Shown here piece by piece: positions 12,433-25,780 of a DNA stretch of 64,000 nucleotides. Each line of letters begins with the position of its first letter. The stretch's first letter is position 1. The DNA comes from Dimorphilus gyrociliatus. Lineage: Eukaryota; Annelida; Polychaeta; Dinophilidae. Under the pieces are notes generated by a model. That model saw only the letters and a program-made list of their open reading frames with translations, did not search any database and was not told the DNA's origin. The position numbers were made by a program, and so were the translations under genes. Where the stretch lies: NCBI GenBank assembly GCA_904063045.1, contig CAJFCJ010000010.1, positions 868,001 to 932,000 on the forward strand, given 5' to 3'.

Positions 12433-15400
12433 ATGTAGATAAACATGTAAATGTTTTTTTTTTATAAAAAACAAAAAAAAGTGATTGTTAACCGTAGTGT
12501 TGGATCCAGTTAAAAAAAAATAAGTTACGAAAATGTTAACAGAATGCCGTATTAGATTAGATATTTTAAATATAATTCCGAAAAGCCGCAATCTGTTTTT
12601 TTTGTTAACACTTGATTAAATTTAATGTGAGATGTGATGGTATATATATATATATTAGTATATATATACTTATATACATTAAACTGTAATACTTGTATTT
12701 ACGTGCTTCAAAAATGAATAAACAAATTGTGATACTTGTAAACAAATATTATTCTTATGAGTTATAATACTATATTTATAAACATTAATAATCATAAAAA
12801 ATAGAGGAGATAAAGAAATATTCCTTCTTCAAAATCTATTACGAGAATAATAACAATATAAAAAAACAAATAAAAAATAAAAAAATAAAAAGAAAAGGAA
12901 GAAAAAAATTCTAATTCGCACCTTTTAATTTTATTCCTCATTATTAAAGCTTACTCAGCATAAAATAAATAATTAAAAAAAAACTGTAGAAAAGGTGAAG
13001 AACATGCGGGATAGTGACGCTCTAAAAAAAAATAAAAAAGAAAAAAAAAACACTCGTACATAGAAAAATAGCTTAATCAATAATGTCTTTCTATATACCT
13101 GATGGGTATATAGTGCTAGTTCTTGGATAAACTAGGAAAATTGAAAGAACACTGCCTTTTTCATCCGTTGCGGGCGAAACTAGTTCAGGTGAATAACGCT
13201 GTTTAAAGGGAGTTCATAATCAATATTTCTAAATTACTTGTTAGTACCAGTTCTTGGACTATAAGCTGAAAGAACAGTAGGGTTTTTGGTAGAATCTAGG
13301 CCGTAAAAAAAAGTAGCATTATTTTGAGAAGGCAATCAATAAATTCTCTATAATTGACTGCCTGGCTCCAGTTTTAGGACGAATTTAGTGCTGCGAAAGA
13401 TACAATGGGCAATGTATAAGAATGAATAGAAAATAGAATGTTTTCATGTAAAATAATTCTCGTTGGTGATTAATACTTTCTCGGTTAATCCCTTCATCCC
13501 ACAAATTATTTCCAATATGGCCAAATCTTTACAGGTTAACCTTTAAAAAAAACCAATTTGCCATTTTGAATTTTTGTTTTACCCATCCTTTTATTACATT
13601 AATTTTTATTGACCTATTTATTACATTTTAATAATTAACAATTGAGATCAGTAATGATGGTTGGTCAGAAATACGGGCAAACCTTCGAACTTATTAGCGA
13701 CTTAAAGGCATAGCAAAACAACTCGGCCATATTTGCTCCCGTTTCCGGACATGACCCTATCTTGAACCGTTTTCTATAATAGGCTGAACCGAATAAAAAT
13801 TCTTCTTCAACTGACCTTTGAACTTGTATGGTCTACCCCAAATTCGGCAGTACTGAATAAAAACTAAGGGGCGCTCTATTACAAGTTAAAGCTTAAAGCA
13901 TTTCCACAACGTTTTCTAAAAGTTATATTATTTAGTCATACGCTCTTTACGTACTTGTCTTCCAAGGCCAATTTAGTCAAGCAACCTGCTTTACTTGACT
14001 ATTCTGACCGATTTCTTTCTTTTTGTACACAAATATAATTGTTTTTCTTGTTTGTAACAAAAGAATTTCTATTGCGTTTTGTCTTTTATCTAAGAGCCCT
14101 TGAGCTGTGTATCATTCTCATCCAAATACATAAATATATCCTGTTGTATATTAAGCATACAGAATGTAGCGAACATATATATTTATGTAGCTATTTATTT
14201 ATTTATTTACATTTTGAATAAAGCCGTAAATATCTAATGTACTATATTCAGTAGCAACAACTGCAGGAGCAGCAGCAGCAGCAGCATCCTTAGAAACAAA
14301 ACATCATACCTATTTATAAAAGAAAAAAAAGCTAATATAAAAGAAATATATATATATATATATATTTATAAATATATATTCGTTCCGTTCCAATGACTGT
14401 GGGAATTCGCGATATGTTTTTCTGTTTATTGTCACGGCTTCGAACTCTGAATAGGCCTGATAGCTCTTTTCTTTGGAATTTCAGTCTCTAAAAAAAAGCT
14501 TATATTGAAAATTTTCGTCTAAAGAGAATATTCTGTATTAAAAAAATTTCCTCAATATAAAATTTTCTTTCTCTCTTATTCCTTTTTCCTCCTTTTCGTA
14601 TTCTTTTATTATTTAGAATTATTCTTTTTATGGATCGATAACTTTGTAGCTTATTAAAAAACTTTTCTAATTTATATCTTCTCCAATATCTGTGCTTTTG
14701 TATTAGAAATGTATATATATTTAGATGGGAAGACTAGCTAATTTACTATAATTTGATATTTTGTAGGGTAATATATTCATGCCTTATTATCTATCCTATT
14801 GTCAATGTCTTCTGGGTTAATTATTTTCCTCTTATATTTATAAATAGCTCAACACAATAACCTTAAAATTAAATGACAAAGGTAGGAAAGAGATAAAATA
14901 GCTTTTCAAAACAAAACTACGGCCATCTATTGGTCAATATTATGTATCTTCCGTATAGTCATAAAGATATAAGTACGTGCATGCATATATTTTTTGAAAA
15001 TAGTCTTTTTTTAAAACAAATAAAATATGGAAAATTTCACGTTCTGTAGCTAGTTTTTCGGTCTATACGTCAGCGCTATGAACCTTCAACCTTTACTTTT
15101 TGGATATGTCTTCATACGGATGTTGGGTCACATGAGATGTATGAAAAAAAATTAGAAAAGTGAAGAGATCCCGATTTAGGGCAATATGAATGGAATAATA
15201 GATTATTTTTAGAAAAGGATATGATTTTTTTCGATTGACATTTCCTTTTATAAACCCATTATAGAACATTATTTACACTTCGTATTCTATTTTTAGCAAC
15301 TCTATTCCAAGATTGTAATCAACAACAGTATCTCATAAGAGAGTTAGTAATAAGCATAAACACGGATATAAACAGAAAGAAAAGGCATAAATAAGAGTAT

Positions 15401-18400
15401 GAATCGTCAGTGCAATAATTAGTTGGATATTGTTAATTTTAGATCTCTGTGTCAACATTAGATTAGTGCAAATCATTTTTTCAAGAAATAGTTATGTAAA
15501 CAGTCAAGCTGTATTATAAATATATATATCTATATGTATTCAAGTAAGAAAGTTCACTCTCTTTAACGGCACGAGTCAAGTTTATAGGCTGATATTCAAC
15601 ATTATTACTCCTGGCCGAAGGTCAGTCTTTCTAAAACACTATTGACATAAGACTTTATTGCTAAGAATATGAGTGTTCTACAATATAGCAAAGAAGATTT
15701 TATTTAGAATATTCTATTCAGATGTTGGAATAAGAGAAAGGAAGAAAATTGATAATTTGATAGCAAAACTACATAATTTAGAATTATAGAAAAGTCGTCT
15801 ATTTCGTCTTTCCTTCACTATCTAAAACTCTCATCCTTCTTCCTTTATCTTTCACTTTCCTTTCAATACTATTTCTAAGCGTTATACTAAATATAATTTT
15901 AACATTTCTCGAATGTATTAGTAAAGAGAAATACGCTCCTTTTCAAACAGTTATACAACAATTATGTAACAATAGTGAACAATAGCAAAGTAAATAGTTA
16001 TTTTATTAAAAATAGATATATAATATAATGCTCCTTTTAAATATATTCAATATAAAAAAAGGTATATATTTCCATTCAAATAGTATATATATATATTTTT
16101 ATACATGTATCTCTAGATATTAATGTATAATTAATTATATTAAAGTAATTAGTCAGCATATTATAATCAAAAGACGACAATATTCTGTTAAAAGAAAAGA
16201 AAATAACCTCCCCCACATTTATCTTTTTGTGAATAATAAGTACTTTCTATGAATAAGCAGCTTCCGGAATTTGAAATTTCCTGTAGAAACGGTGTAAAGT
16301 TCACTATTCAAATGAAGATATGATAATAATTAATTTAAATAGCTATCTATAGTCGTTAGATATCTTATCTGAAATTCTTTCACTTGTATTAAAAAAGTGA
16401 AAAAAAAGAGGAGAATTGAAATATTTTTCACGATTTTCTAGCTATTCAATCTGATAATCTTTATATTATTTGTATATACCTGTAATGTATTTATTATAAA
16501 TGTATTGTTAATTATTTAACAGTTGTTGCATAATTGATTAAATGTAGTTGAACTTTTGATTACTTTATAAAATACGTTATTACTTCATCAACTTTTTTTG
16601 TTAAGTAAAGATATAAATGTAGTTAATTCTATACTAAAAAGTTCGTTTAATGATACAATTGTATTCATGTATTCACGACTATATGAATTGAAATTCATAA
16701 CAAAGTGAATGAAATAGACTATGATACATCATTTATATATAGTGTATATATAAATATCTGTATATATGTATGACATGTTAACATTTTTAGTGTTTTATAA
16801 GAAAAGAAGTCATTTTAAAATACACTTGACAACCATTTGCATTTTTTTCTTTCAAGACTGTAGCCTTATATCTTTGCTAGCCTAACTTTACTTTTGATAT
16901 GTCGAATAAAACTGGAGCCTCTACAGTTAAATTGATAAAACTGTCTTTTAATTGTAATTCCGAAAGCCTACAAGTTTTAAACACGTGCAAAGAGTAAAAT
17001 GCAATACAAATTTTCTTATTAACACGGCGCTTTTTCTTACAGGCGGAAATATTAGGTATTTCCTATTGATGATTTCACGTTCATTTCATTCAATACATTT
17101 TTTTGTTGTTTCTTTGTAGGTTTTGAAAAGAGGAAAGAAAGCGAGAAATTTTAAATTCGGAAAGAATAATATTGAGGGAAAATGGTAAAGAGTTGAATTA
17201 GGGAGCAAGACAGAGAAAGAGACACAGAGAGAGAGAGAGAGAGATAAAAAGATAAATAGACTTGTAAATAGGTAGATTAAATATATACTGTATATATGCT
17301 ATGCATATATCTTCTGTGTATACTCATGTTAAGTAGGGAATATAGAAAGGTAATTCATAAGAAGAAACAAAAATATTTCCGAAATATTCAATGACCTAAA
17401 AATATTTGTGAAACTTTATCTACAGAGTCCCAGTTTCGGTGTGGCTATTTGTCTTGACTAATGATTGTTACGAATGGAATGTCATTCCGCTGTAATTAGC
17501 TTCATCGAGGTGTAAAAGCTGATTCATAATGGAACGTGCAAAATAGTATTACTTAATCCACGGTTAGGCTGTTAAAAAGGGAGAAAAATAAAAAAATAAA
17601 TTAAAGGGAAACTATATTTTCTCAGTATTTAAATCAGTATTGAAAATTTTATTAAAAGAAATAAACGAAAAAGAAGAAAGGAAACTTTTTATTATGGTAA
17701 AAACGTGAAGACTTACTCAAATTTCTTTGTGGCCTCTACTCACGTGTTTATTATTAAAGGTGTTTTTTGTTAATACTTTATTAAACTATATTTAGAAATG
17801 TTTAATTAGGTTGAAAATATATTGCCGAAATAAATTATTCATAAATAATTATTAAATAGAAAACTAGAGGGAAAAGTAATTTGAAATATTTAGGAATTTT
17901 CAAAGGGTCTCTCTTTTTCTTTAGCTGTTCAAGAGTTGTCCGAAGGGGCTATTTCCAAAACCGTTGTACTACTTCAAAGAATTCAAGCGCTCGAGTCACG
18001 TGACTGAACTTCTTATCAAAGAGGGGGGTCTCAATAAAGAATACCTCTCCTATAGTTAATAATTAGGATTGACTACCCGGACCCCGTTTGGAGATTTGTG
18101 AAATCATTGATTTTTGTGCCCTGAGAAATTCTTTGAAAGATTATTTGTATGTTGTTTGTAGGTGTTTAGTGGAGAGTAAATGGAAAGCATTTAAAAAAAA
18201 TGATTGAAGGACGGACTCTTTAGTTAACGTAAAAGTGGAATAACTAACTAAAGGGAAAAATTTCATTATTCTTAGAAAAGTTAACGATTAATTATGTAGA
18301 AATATAAAAAATGTAAAAAATGAATAATGGAAAAGCGCCATCTCAAGGCTACCATTAAAAGTTAAAGGGTATCAAAACAATCCTAGTTATTACAAACACC

Positions 18401-19436
18401 ACTAATTAGACGTAGACTCTGAATGGAATATGACCTTTTCATTTTGTATATCATGTCTCCGCTTAGTGCCATAGATTTGTTCCACGAAGATTACACGAAG
18501 ACGCTTGACGAGCTTACTCGTAAGAGTCTAAACAATTAAAAAAAATATATACGTTGGTTTTTTTCCAACTACCCAACCTTCCTTTCCGTCACTTGTTTAC
18601 ACAGAAAGGTTAGGTAAACGTTAATCAAACGATAAAAGAGCGATAGGATGAATACAATACGCCTTTCTTTCATCGAATATCTAAATTCATTAAAGAGCTG
18701 TTATTATAGCAAATTTTCCATCTTCAGTTGAGTTTTTTTGTATTAATTGATTGAGCTAGTCATTTGATCATGATTAATAGAGAAAAGACGAGAGACTTGA
18801 CTGGGACGAGAGGGTGAGAGAGAAAATAAAAGAGAGACACAGGCAGACAAATACCATGTTAGTTAGTACGAATAAATATCAGGTTAAAAAAAGAATCTAG
18901 GGACTAAGGCGAAAAGTATTTAAGAAATAATCCTGATCATGAACTATTAAAATCAATATTTACATAAAAATCCATAAACTTAATGTTATGCCAAGCTTTC
19001 TTGGGAAGCTTTGCCATTTTCTTGAGAAGGGCTGTGATATAGCAATTGTAAAGAGATTAGGCCTTAACTAAAATTCAAGCGATTGAGCGAACTGCGGAGT
19101 GTTTTTCTTGAATTTTCTTTAGAAAAATTTCAATCTTTTAAATAAGTAATTTAAATAGATGTCATTCAAAAGGTATTTGGTTTGGAGAATCTATTATATT
19201 TATTTACAGAAAAAAAGCTAAAATACAATAAATGCAACTATTTAGAATATACAATATGCACTGTATATAGTATAAGTAAGTATAGAGAGTTTTAAAAATA
19301 TTTATAAATTTCTAAAGAAATTAAATATCATCGAAGCTATTCTTCTCGTATGAATCATAATTCAAAGATAAAATTGAAATTTTTCCATATTTTCATATAA
19401 TATTGAAGAAAATTTAATCAGTCCCTTCCTCTACCC

Positions 19437-19482
<46 letters not shown>

Positions 19483-22060
19483 AGTCTGAGCTATGAATAA
19501 TTTAGAGTAATAAATGTAACGATATCGATAGTGATATCTCTATCAATGTTCAATTGTGTGTTGTCTGAGGTGACTGAAAAGGAGAAAATGAAGAAGTAAT
19601 TGTCATTGCATCTGTTTGTAGGTGCTTGCAAAAAGTCTTAAATTTATTGAGTAAAGATAATTAAAAGGAACATATACTAGAAAATAAATGTCATGAACAG
19701 GTTTACGGCATGTGTTATACATGCAATATTCATGAAACAAAGAAGAACATGTAAGAGCTTTGTGTAGTGCAAGGTGAAGGGAAATATAAATAGTTAATTG
19801 AAACAGATCTACCAAAGAAATATCCTTGAACTAGAAAATAATTGATGGAAGGAAATGGTAGTAAATTCAATAAATTGATGTTTATGGCTTGTAAGAAATT
19901 GAAAACATGTAGAGAAAGTTAGAAATGTATTGAAATCACTATGTAAATCACTTTTTATCTTATTATTTGAATGAGATATGAGTGAATAGTTTATATAGTA
20001 AAAGTATAAAATTTTTGCTGAGCCGATACAATGTAATAATATATTGTATTTAGTAGAGAATCTTTTACCAGCTAAATTGTGTCATTGTTAAATTAGAGTT
20101 GATAGAAACTAGAGGAGAGCTTACCATTTAATGGCAATGTTATCTTGGCCAAAGTGTACAACGCCTATGAAAAAAAGCAATCGAAAAATCTATAAGGCTT
20201 TTATACTCTTTTTTCAATACAATAACGTAATACAATGGTAGTAACGAAAATTTCAAGAAGGGAACTGGTAAATTACTCATTTTCTGAAAATTGACATAAC
20301 AAGTTTTAACGAGAAAAAACGATACGTTTTACCTTCGCCGTGTATTGAAATATTCGATGAAAAAAATACTAAGAATTATTTATCAGGAGAGAACATAGGA
20401 ACAAAAGTAGCAAATTAACGTATTTATAACAAATATTCCTATGCCCTCTTACTTCAATTGGCAACGCTCGAAATAAATTAATACATACTCGACGCAATAA
20501 TTTTAATTGAAACGTACGAGACGAGCTTAGTAAAAACATTTAACGGGTGAAATCAACAAACGAGAAACAAATATTGTTGCTAGTCTATGTAGATCATAGA
20601 AGAGAAAGATATGTAGAGCCTTGAAGTAGTGACCTAGCCATGGGCTTCAACTAGATCATTTCGGCGGAGCCTATATGTACCTGACCTGCTCGCAATAGAA
20701 ATATTTTCTTTTTCAATGTAAAACTCATAGCTAAACTGTAAACAGATCAGATAAAGAATTTATATGAAAGACTGAATTATGGAAAGAAATACCTTCTTCT
20801 ATCATTTGAATATCGACACACATGTCTATGAATTTATCAAATTACCCAATGAAGGCATGGAAAATAGTCAAATACGTCTATTGAGATGGGTTGGGGTTAT
20901 AAAAGTGTTGTTTAACTTTTAATTGAAGTGTCACTCCTATTTAAATAAATTATTTATTATCAATAAGACTTTGTTCCTTTTGTTTTCAATTACTAACTGT
21001 AGAGTTGTTTTCGGGAATAGAACGGTCTCTACGTAGCTTGTGAAGATGAAAAGAGAAGCATGAAAGAGAATTTACACTTTTTTGTGATTTGGCTTCAAGA
21101 TATCACATAGAAAACCAGATGTATTGAGTATTCATGTAAAAATTCATTGAAAGCGTTTAAATGAATTGTAAAGGGAGCGTAGAAATTGTTCATTTTATGC
21201 CTTCAAAATGTTCAATGCAAAGTACTAAGTTGTTATTAGCTTTCTTACGAAAAGGTAACTAGTTTAGGCAAGATAACCGAAAATAGGAACGGAATGGAGA
21301 CAATATTACATCGTCTTAAAAAGTAGTAGACGCTATTATTATATTATAGGAGAAACAACGTAATGAAATATCTGCCAAGAATATAAATGTTCACTTGATA
21401 GAGATACTTTGTGGTTTGTACCTAAAGCTACATAATGGTTTCCATTAACTAGGGAAATAAGTTGATAGAGTACCAAAAGAACAGTAATTAGTTTTGTTGT
21501 TTATGATATAAAATCGTGATTTTAGCTGCGCCATCTACATTGTAAAGTGTTCGTGTAATGAAGAAATAACGAGTTCAAAGACCGTTGATGCGCCATCTGT
21601 TGTTTAAGTGAGGTCTGAAAATGTTAGACGGTTGTAAAAGTTTAAGTTTGAGTAAGGAGTGCTCCAACTCACATATTCAGACGGGAAATATGCAATATGA
21701 CGCTTTATTAATACTTTTGCAGAAAATATAGAAAATTTACTGGGAAGGCTCGAAATGTATATAGGCAACGTAAGGAATTTGTAAGCTTAGCGATTATGAA
21801 GAAATACGCCAGTTTCAACAACCACAAATCTATTTAATAAAAGTATATTTAAAATGTTATTAACAGAAACTAAGAAATGCAAATATTTTAAAGAATACCT
21901 TCCCGCTTAATATCTCATCGGTAAATTACTTACAATAACCTAATTTTAAAATTTAATCCCGCATATAGATAAATTATTTATTAGATGATTTAAATCATTA
22001 ATATCCCTGAATTACTAAAGTAAAAAATCACACCTAAAACTTGTTATTCGTCAGTCCCCT
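12365..22060. other. large gene-free AT-rich region
   Basis: No exon-like open frame on either strand. The first ~360 bp are presumably the 3' UTR of the upstream gene. Notable short items are (AT)n at 12402-12420, a pair of similar potential hairpins at 13118-13150 and 13249-13275, a hairpin at 13330-13363, a CAG cluster near 14265-14286, a perfect 12-bp E-box palindrome at 17994-18005, and (CT)n at 19444-19480. Scattered GCCATCT-type motifs occur at 14921, 18335, 21528 and 21590. Confidence 0.6.
17994..18005. promoter_or_regulatory. palindromic E-box AGTCACGTGACT
   Basis: A perfect 12-bp palindrome centred on CACGTG, the site of bHLH-zip factors such as the USF, MITF/TFE and Myc families. 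It lies in a locally GC-richer ~200 bp stretch inside a long gene desert, which would fit a distal regulatory element. No gene is close. Confidence 0.3.
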
Positions 22061-22230
22061 GATGACTATACGCTGAGCGCCATCTAAATTTACGTAACAA
22101 AACACTTCTAAACAGCGTCATCTAGAATCTACATGAGAAACAAGAGACTTCTTATAAGCGACGTCCAAATCTCCCTAAAGAAAGGGAAACTTCTGATAAG
22201 GGCCATCTACAAGAAACAACAAACAAAAAC
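22061..22230 (+). repeat. degenerate ~42 bp tandem repeat with GCGCCATCTA motifs
   Basis: Three units begin with ACTTCT at 22104, 22147 and 22189, so the period is 43 and then 42 bp. A fourth, more diverged unit precedes them from about 22061. Each carries the same internal motif in register: GCGCCATCTA at 22077, GCGTCATCTA at 22115, a decayed GCGACGTCC at 22158 and GGGCCATCTA at 22200. Two more GCGCCATCT copies lie upstream at 21528 and 21590. The array ends about 250 bp before the U2 snRNA sequence. Confidence 0.65.
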
Positions 22231-22479
22231 AAAAAAAGGACGCAAAAAAAAATTTTAAAGTGAAAACTTTCCATTAAAAAAATACTGAAACAAACAACCC
22301 TAAATATTTTTAAACCTGAAAAACATAAATAATCAATATATATATTTAAAAGCCAAGTACACCGAGAAACTCAAGAATAACAACACTTTGAAAGTGCACA
22401 ACTAGTTTGCAAAAAACGAGACCTCTTATAGGACTTGTTCGTAAAAGCATAAGAACTCTGATTTCATCAATGATAAGTT

Positions 22480-22664
22480 ATCGCTTCTCGGTCTTAATGG
22501 CTAAGATCAAGTGTAGTATCTGTTCTTACTAGTTTAGCCACTAGTAGATAGCTCATTGAGTTATCTTAATTGGTTACGGTATTTTTGTGGGTCTGGGTAC
22601 TAAGAAGCTTGCTTCAAAGTTCCCTCGGGTTGACTTGGTCTCGCAGTATTTCCAAGTTCGGCCC
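22480..22664 (+). ncRNA. U2 snRNA (divergent; gene or relic)
   Basis: U2 base-pairs with intron branch points in the major spliceosome. The 5' end ATCGCTTCTCGG and the branch-recognition block around GTGTAGTATCTG (GTAGTA at 22513-22518, about residue 34) match canonical U2. After that the primary sequence diverges, but every U2 helix can still form: IIa TACTAGT/ACTAGTA (22527-22533 with 22540-22546), IIb GATAGCTC/GAGTTATC (22547-22554 with 22558-22565), an Sm-like ATTTTTGTGG at 22581, and stem III GGG-ACT-GAAGC with GCTTC-AGT-CCC (22595-22624). Stem IV is ACTTGG/CCAAGT, and its loop keeps the GCAGTA expected for U2-B'' binding. The length of about 185 nt equals normal U2 (~188). Stems differing from canonical yet paired imply compensatory change under selection. 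A retroelement starts directly after it. Confidence 0.85.
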
Positions 22665-25600
22665 ATCTTCTCGGATGGAGGAGATCGCACACTTACCGGC
22701 TATTATATCAAAGGGATCAGATGCTGTCACTCCATTGGGACCTGTCAAGCGCTAGGACGATCGGAAGAGGATGAGCCACAGGACCTGCCTAGAGCTCGAA
22801 AATTCGGAGGATTGACATCGGAGGATTCAACAAGGATGGACAAGATGGAGCCACCAACATCGGACAAGGAAGCGGCGGCGGTGAAAGCTTCAATCTGCAA
22901 TCGTTCCACCGCCTAACGTTCCTAACGTCAACCTAGTCAACTCGTAAGTCCTTCATAGATATCCGATCACGTAAGTACAATTCCAATTTCGTCTCCTCGA
23001 TCCATTGATAATATCCCCAACATGGCGACGCCGTCCGCCCTTTCGGTTAATTCACTAATTAACAATTCTTTTGGCCGTTCCCTCATTCTCACCCGATCGT
23101 AAGGCTCGGTTCCTACCCGTATTCCTGCCCAAACTTTCTACAATACTGATATCGTAGGATAGGTTCCAACAAACCTGTTAGTCCACCTTCTCCCACTAAC
23201 CCTTCTGTCCCTGTATCTAGTGCCGTGCCTAATAAATCGAGTGTACCTAGTGAAACCCTAGGTTCCCATAATAGTCAATCCACTACTCGCCTAACTTCGA
23301 AAATTAATTCTCACAGTAGAGTTTTCTCACCCTCTCCCGCAGTTACCGTTTCCCAATCAGATTACGTTCTTATCTTTCCTTCGAAAGAGCTAAAGTGTCC
23401 GGGTTGCAACGTTTGTCATTCACCTTTCAGCGCCCTAATTAGACACGTAATATAAGAGAATAAACTGGTTCCGAAACATTTCTGTCGGTGATGTAAACAA
23501 TATTAAGAGTCAGTCGGTATCATCTATGTCCGCAAGCATCATAGTAGTATAAACGACTCGGCCTTTCGTGACGAGGCAGAGGCCAGCGCTTCAACAGCCC
23601 CATTTTCAAATCCCACAGTTGACCCAATTAATTCACTTCCCTCCAACGGCACCTCGCCGCCGCCACAATCTCTACCCAGAAAACGCTCTAAATCATAAAG
23701 CCGCGAACGGCCTTTCTAATAGTCAACTACCCCCGCATACGGTCAACCCAAAAAAGCCGGTCCCAGTAACCGTTGATCCCCAATCTCCTGTTTCATTCAA
23801 CCATAGGACGAACCTCTTATCTTTCCCATCGATAGATTCCCATTGCCCTAAATGTAATAAAAACGTTGACCCTTCCAGCCAATTCGCCTGCCATACCTCA
23901 TCCATTCACAACTACAACAGCAACAAAAAGATTAAACGCCATTACCGTGATGAACATAAAAGCCATCCCTCTAACACCTAATTGCGAATAACGATAGTGA
24001 TAGGAACCTTCCCAATCCCAACCCCCTCCTCAGTCTCCCTCCATATCACCGCCAATAGTTCAGCGAATTGTTGTGAGTACTTTCGAAGACACTAACCTCA
24101 CAAAAGGCTCTTTTGCGCAAGTGGTTGGTTCCTCCGCTCCTCCCTTATTGTCTACAATAGTTGTGTCCGATTCTCCTCCTCCCACTCAACTTACTACCAA
24201 TCCGTCGCCCCCTAGTTAATCCACCAGCAACTTGTCTCCTCCCTCCCTACCACCCAATAGTTTTCCCAAGTCTCCGCCCGGCGCAATTCCTACAGGAATA
24301 GCTGACGCAGCACCCCCCTATAATAATACTAAGCCCAATTCCGGTCAACGCTCTCCAGCCCGCGATTGGTCCCCTACCCCTCGGCCACTAGCTCGTCCCG
24401 TCCCAGATCCCAGCGCTTCCTCCTCCTCGCCGCAGCATATGTCCCATCAACAGCGTGAACGTGAACGCGATAATCAGTTGGCTGGTTTTACCGCCCTATA
24501 TCTACAAGAATTCTCCCCTATCCTAATAGCTAATGAAAACGACTGGCCTCAAATTGAGGCTGCCTTTTAATTCATGGATCGCCGCCATGGATGACGCTAA
24601 GGCACGCGTCCAGGAGGTAGTAGGAGGCCGCTACATGAATCGTAATTTTAGTAGATCCGCCTCCCTCCGTGCGGCTAATAACCCCTGGCAATCCGCCTCC
24701 AATATCCAACTCCCGTCGAGGCTTCCAACACCTTCTTATCGTTGCCGAAAGATCCGCCGGCCTTTCCGATCTTCGTTTCGCCCCCAGGAAATTCGCCACA
24801 CTTTGCCTCGCCAAAAACCGGGTAGCACACACCCTTTTTACATAGCTAACGAATCCATTAAAGCTCTACAAATGGAAGAAGCTTATTCCTATCTTGGCAC
24901 GCCAATCGGTTACCAAAAGGATCTAATCAAGGATGACAGCGTCCTAGATAGAATAAACCATCTTGCAACTGCAGTCAGATTTCTTTGAGGCGCAGCATTG
25001 GTCAAGGCCACTAGGTCTAGGATGCCTAGCGGTACTCCTACCACTGGCCAATTGCTGGCGGACTACTAAGACGGTTCAACGACCAACCAGCTCTAGCACC
25101 CACCAAACTGTTATGTCGATCACTCGTTCGGCGTCCTTCCGATTACGTAAACTTGTTAATGCAGAGTGGCACCTTAATGACGAGATGTGCCCAAATATAA
25201 CGGCTGAAGTGGAACGAGCATGGCTCCAAAATCAGCCACAGTTCCGCCACGAAATTCATAATAATTGGCAGGAACTGCAGTTCGGAGAGCCGTGGAACCG
25301 TTGACCATTAACATCCACCATATGCCATTCTCCTTGAATGATGGTCAGGGAGTTTGCCAAGTTGGCTGAACAAGGGAGATCCACGCGGTTTCGAATCACT
25401 TCATATATACAGGCTTTGGTTTGGGCTATAAAGACTACAGATTCATCTATAGGGCTCGGTTAGGCATCCACCCGGTCAACGCCGTCAAGTCTCGGTTTAA
25501 TGGCAACCCAACCTTCTCGGAATACCGACGTTGCTAGTTTCAGGTTGAGTCTCTCAGACATGTCCGGAACAACTGTCGCACAGGCTATGGTCTGCTCGGT

Positions 25601-25780
25601 GACACGCACAATTTCATCCAGGATAGGTTGGTCAGGGGCGCTCGCCTCCTTCAAGGAGCGTCGCTTGCGGTCCGATACCCAACTTAGGCCGGACATCGTG
25701 ATTCACCATGTGTCCAGGGTGGACATAATTGACGTTGTTGTCCCATTCGAGCGTCCAGTGCCTTGACGAAGTCCTCGAAA
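22665..25780 (+). mobile_element. decayed R2/NeSL-clade (Utopia-like) non-LTR retrotransposon
   Basis: GC-richer than everything around it and broken by many stops and frameshifts. A plausible original start is ATGGCGACGCCG at 23022. In order, pieces show an N-terminal zinc finger (ELKCPGCNVCHSPF, near 23390), a second CCHH finger (CPKCNKNVD, near 23845), and a Pro/Ser-rich linker (23960-24480). Next come the end of the reverse transcriptase around 24760-24970 (LRFAPRKFATL, then AYSYLGTPIGY) and a C-terminal cysteine/histidine segment (ESLRHVRNNC in another frame, near 25530). Last is a restriction-like endonuclease piece (RPDIVIHH...VDIIDVVVPFE, 25685-25760). The finger-RT-RLE order is diagnostic of the R2/NeSL group. 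The catalytic RT core with YADD is missing, apparently by internal deletion between 24650 and 24760. Its position right after U2 recalls Utopia elements, which target U2 genes. Inactive. Confidence 0.8.

Noticed and set aside
13330-13363. microRNA hairpin
   Set aside because: The stem is only about 11 bp with a small loop, too short for a pre-miRNA.
21900-22230. CRISPR-like appearance of short regular repeats
   Set aside because: Eukaryotic context, degenerate units and no unique spacers; this is an ordinary decayed tandem repeat.
22587-22916. 110-codon plus-strand frame spanning the U2 3' half and the retroelement start
   Set aside because: It starts with GTG inside a structured RNA and has no domain; more likely chance openness in GC-richer DNA.
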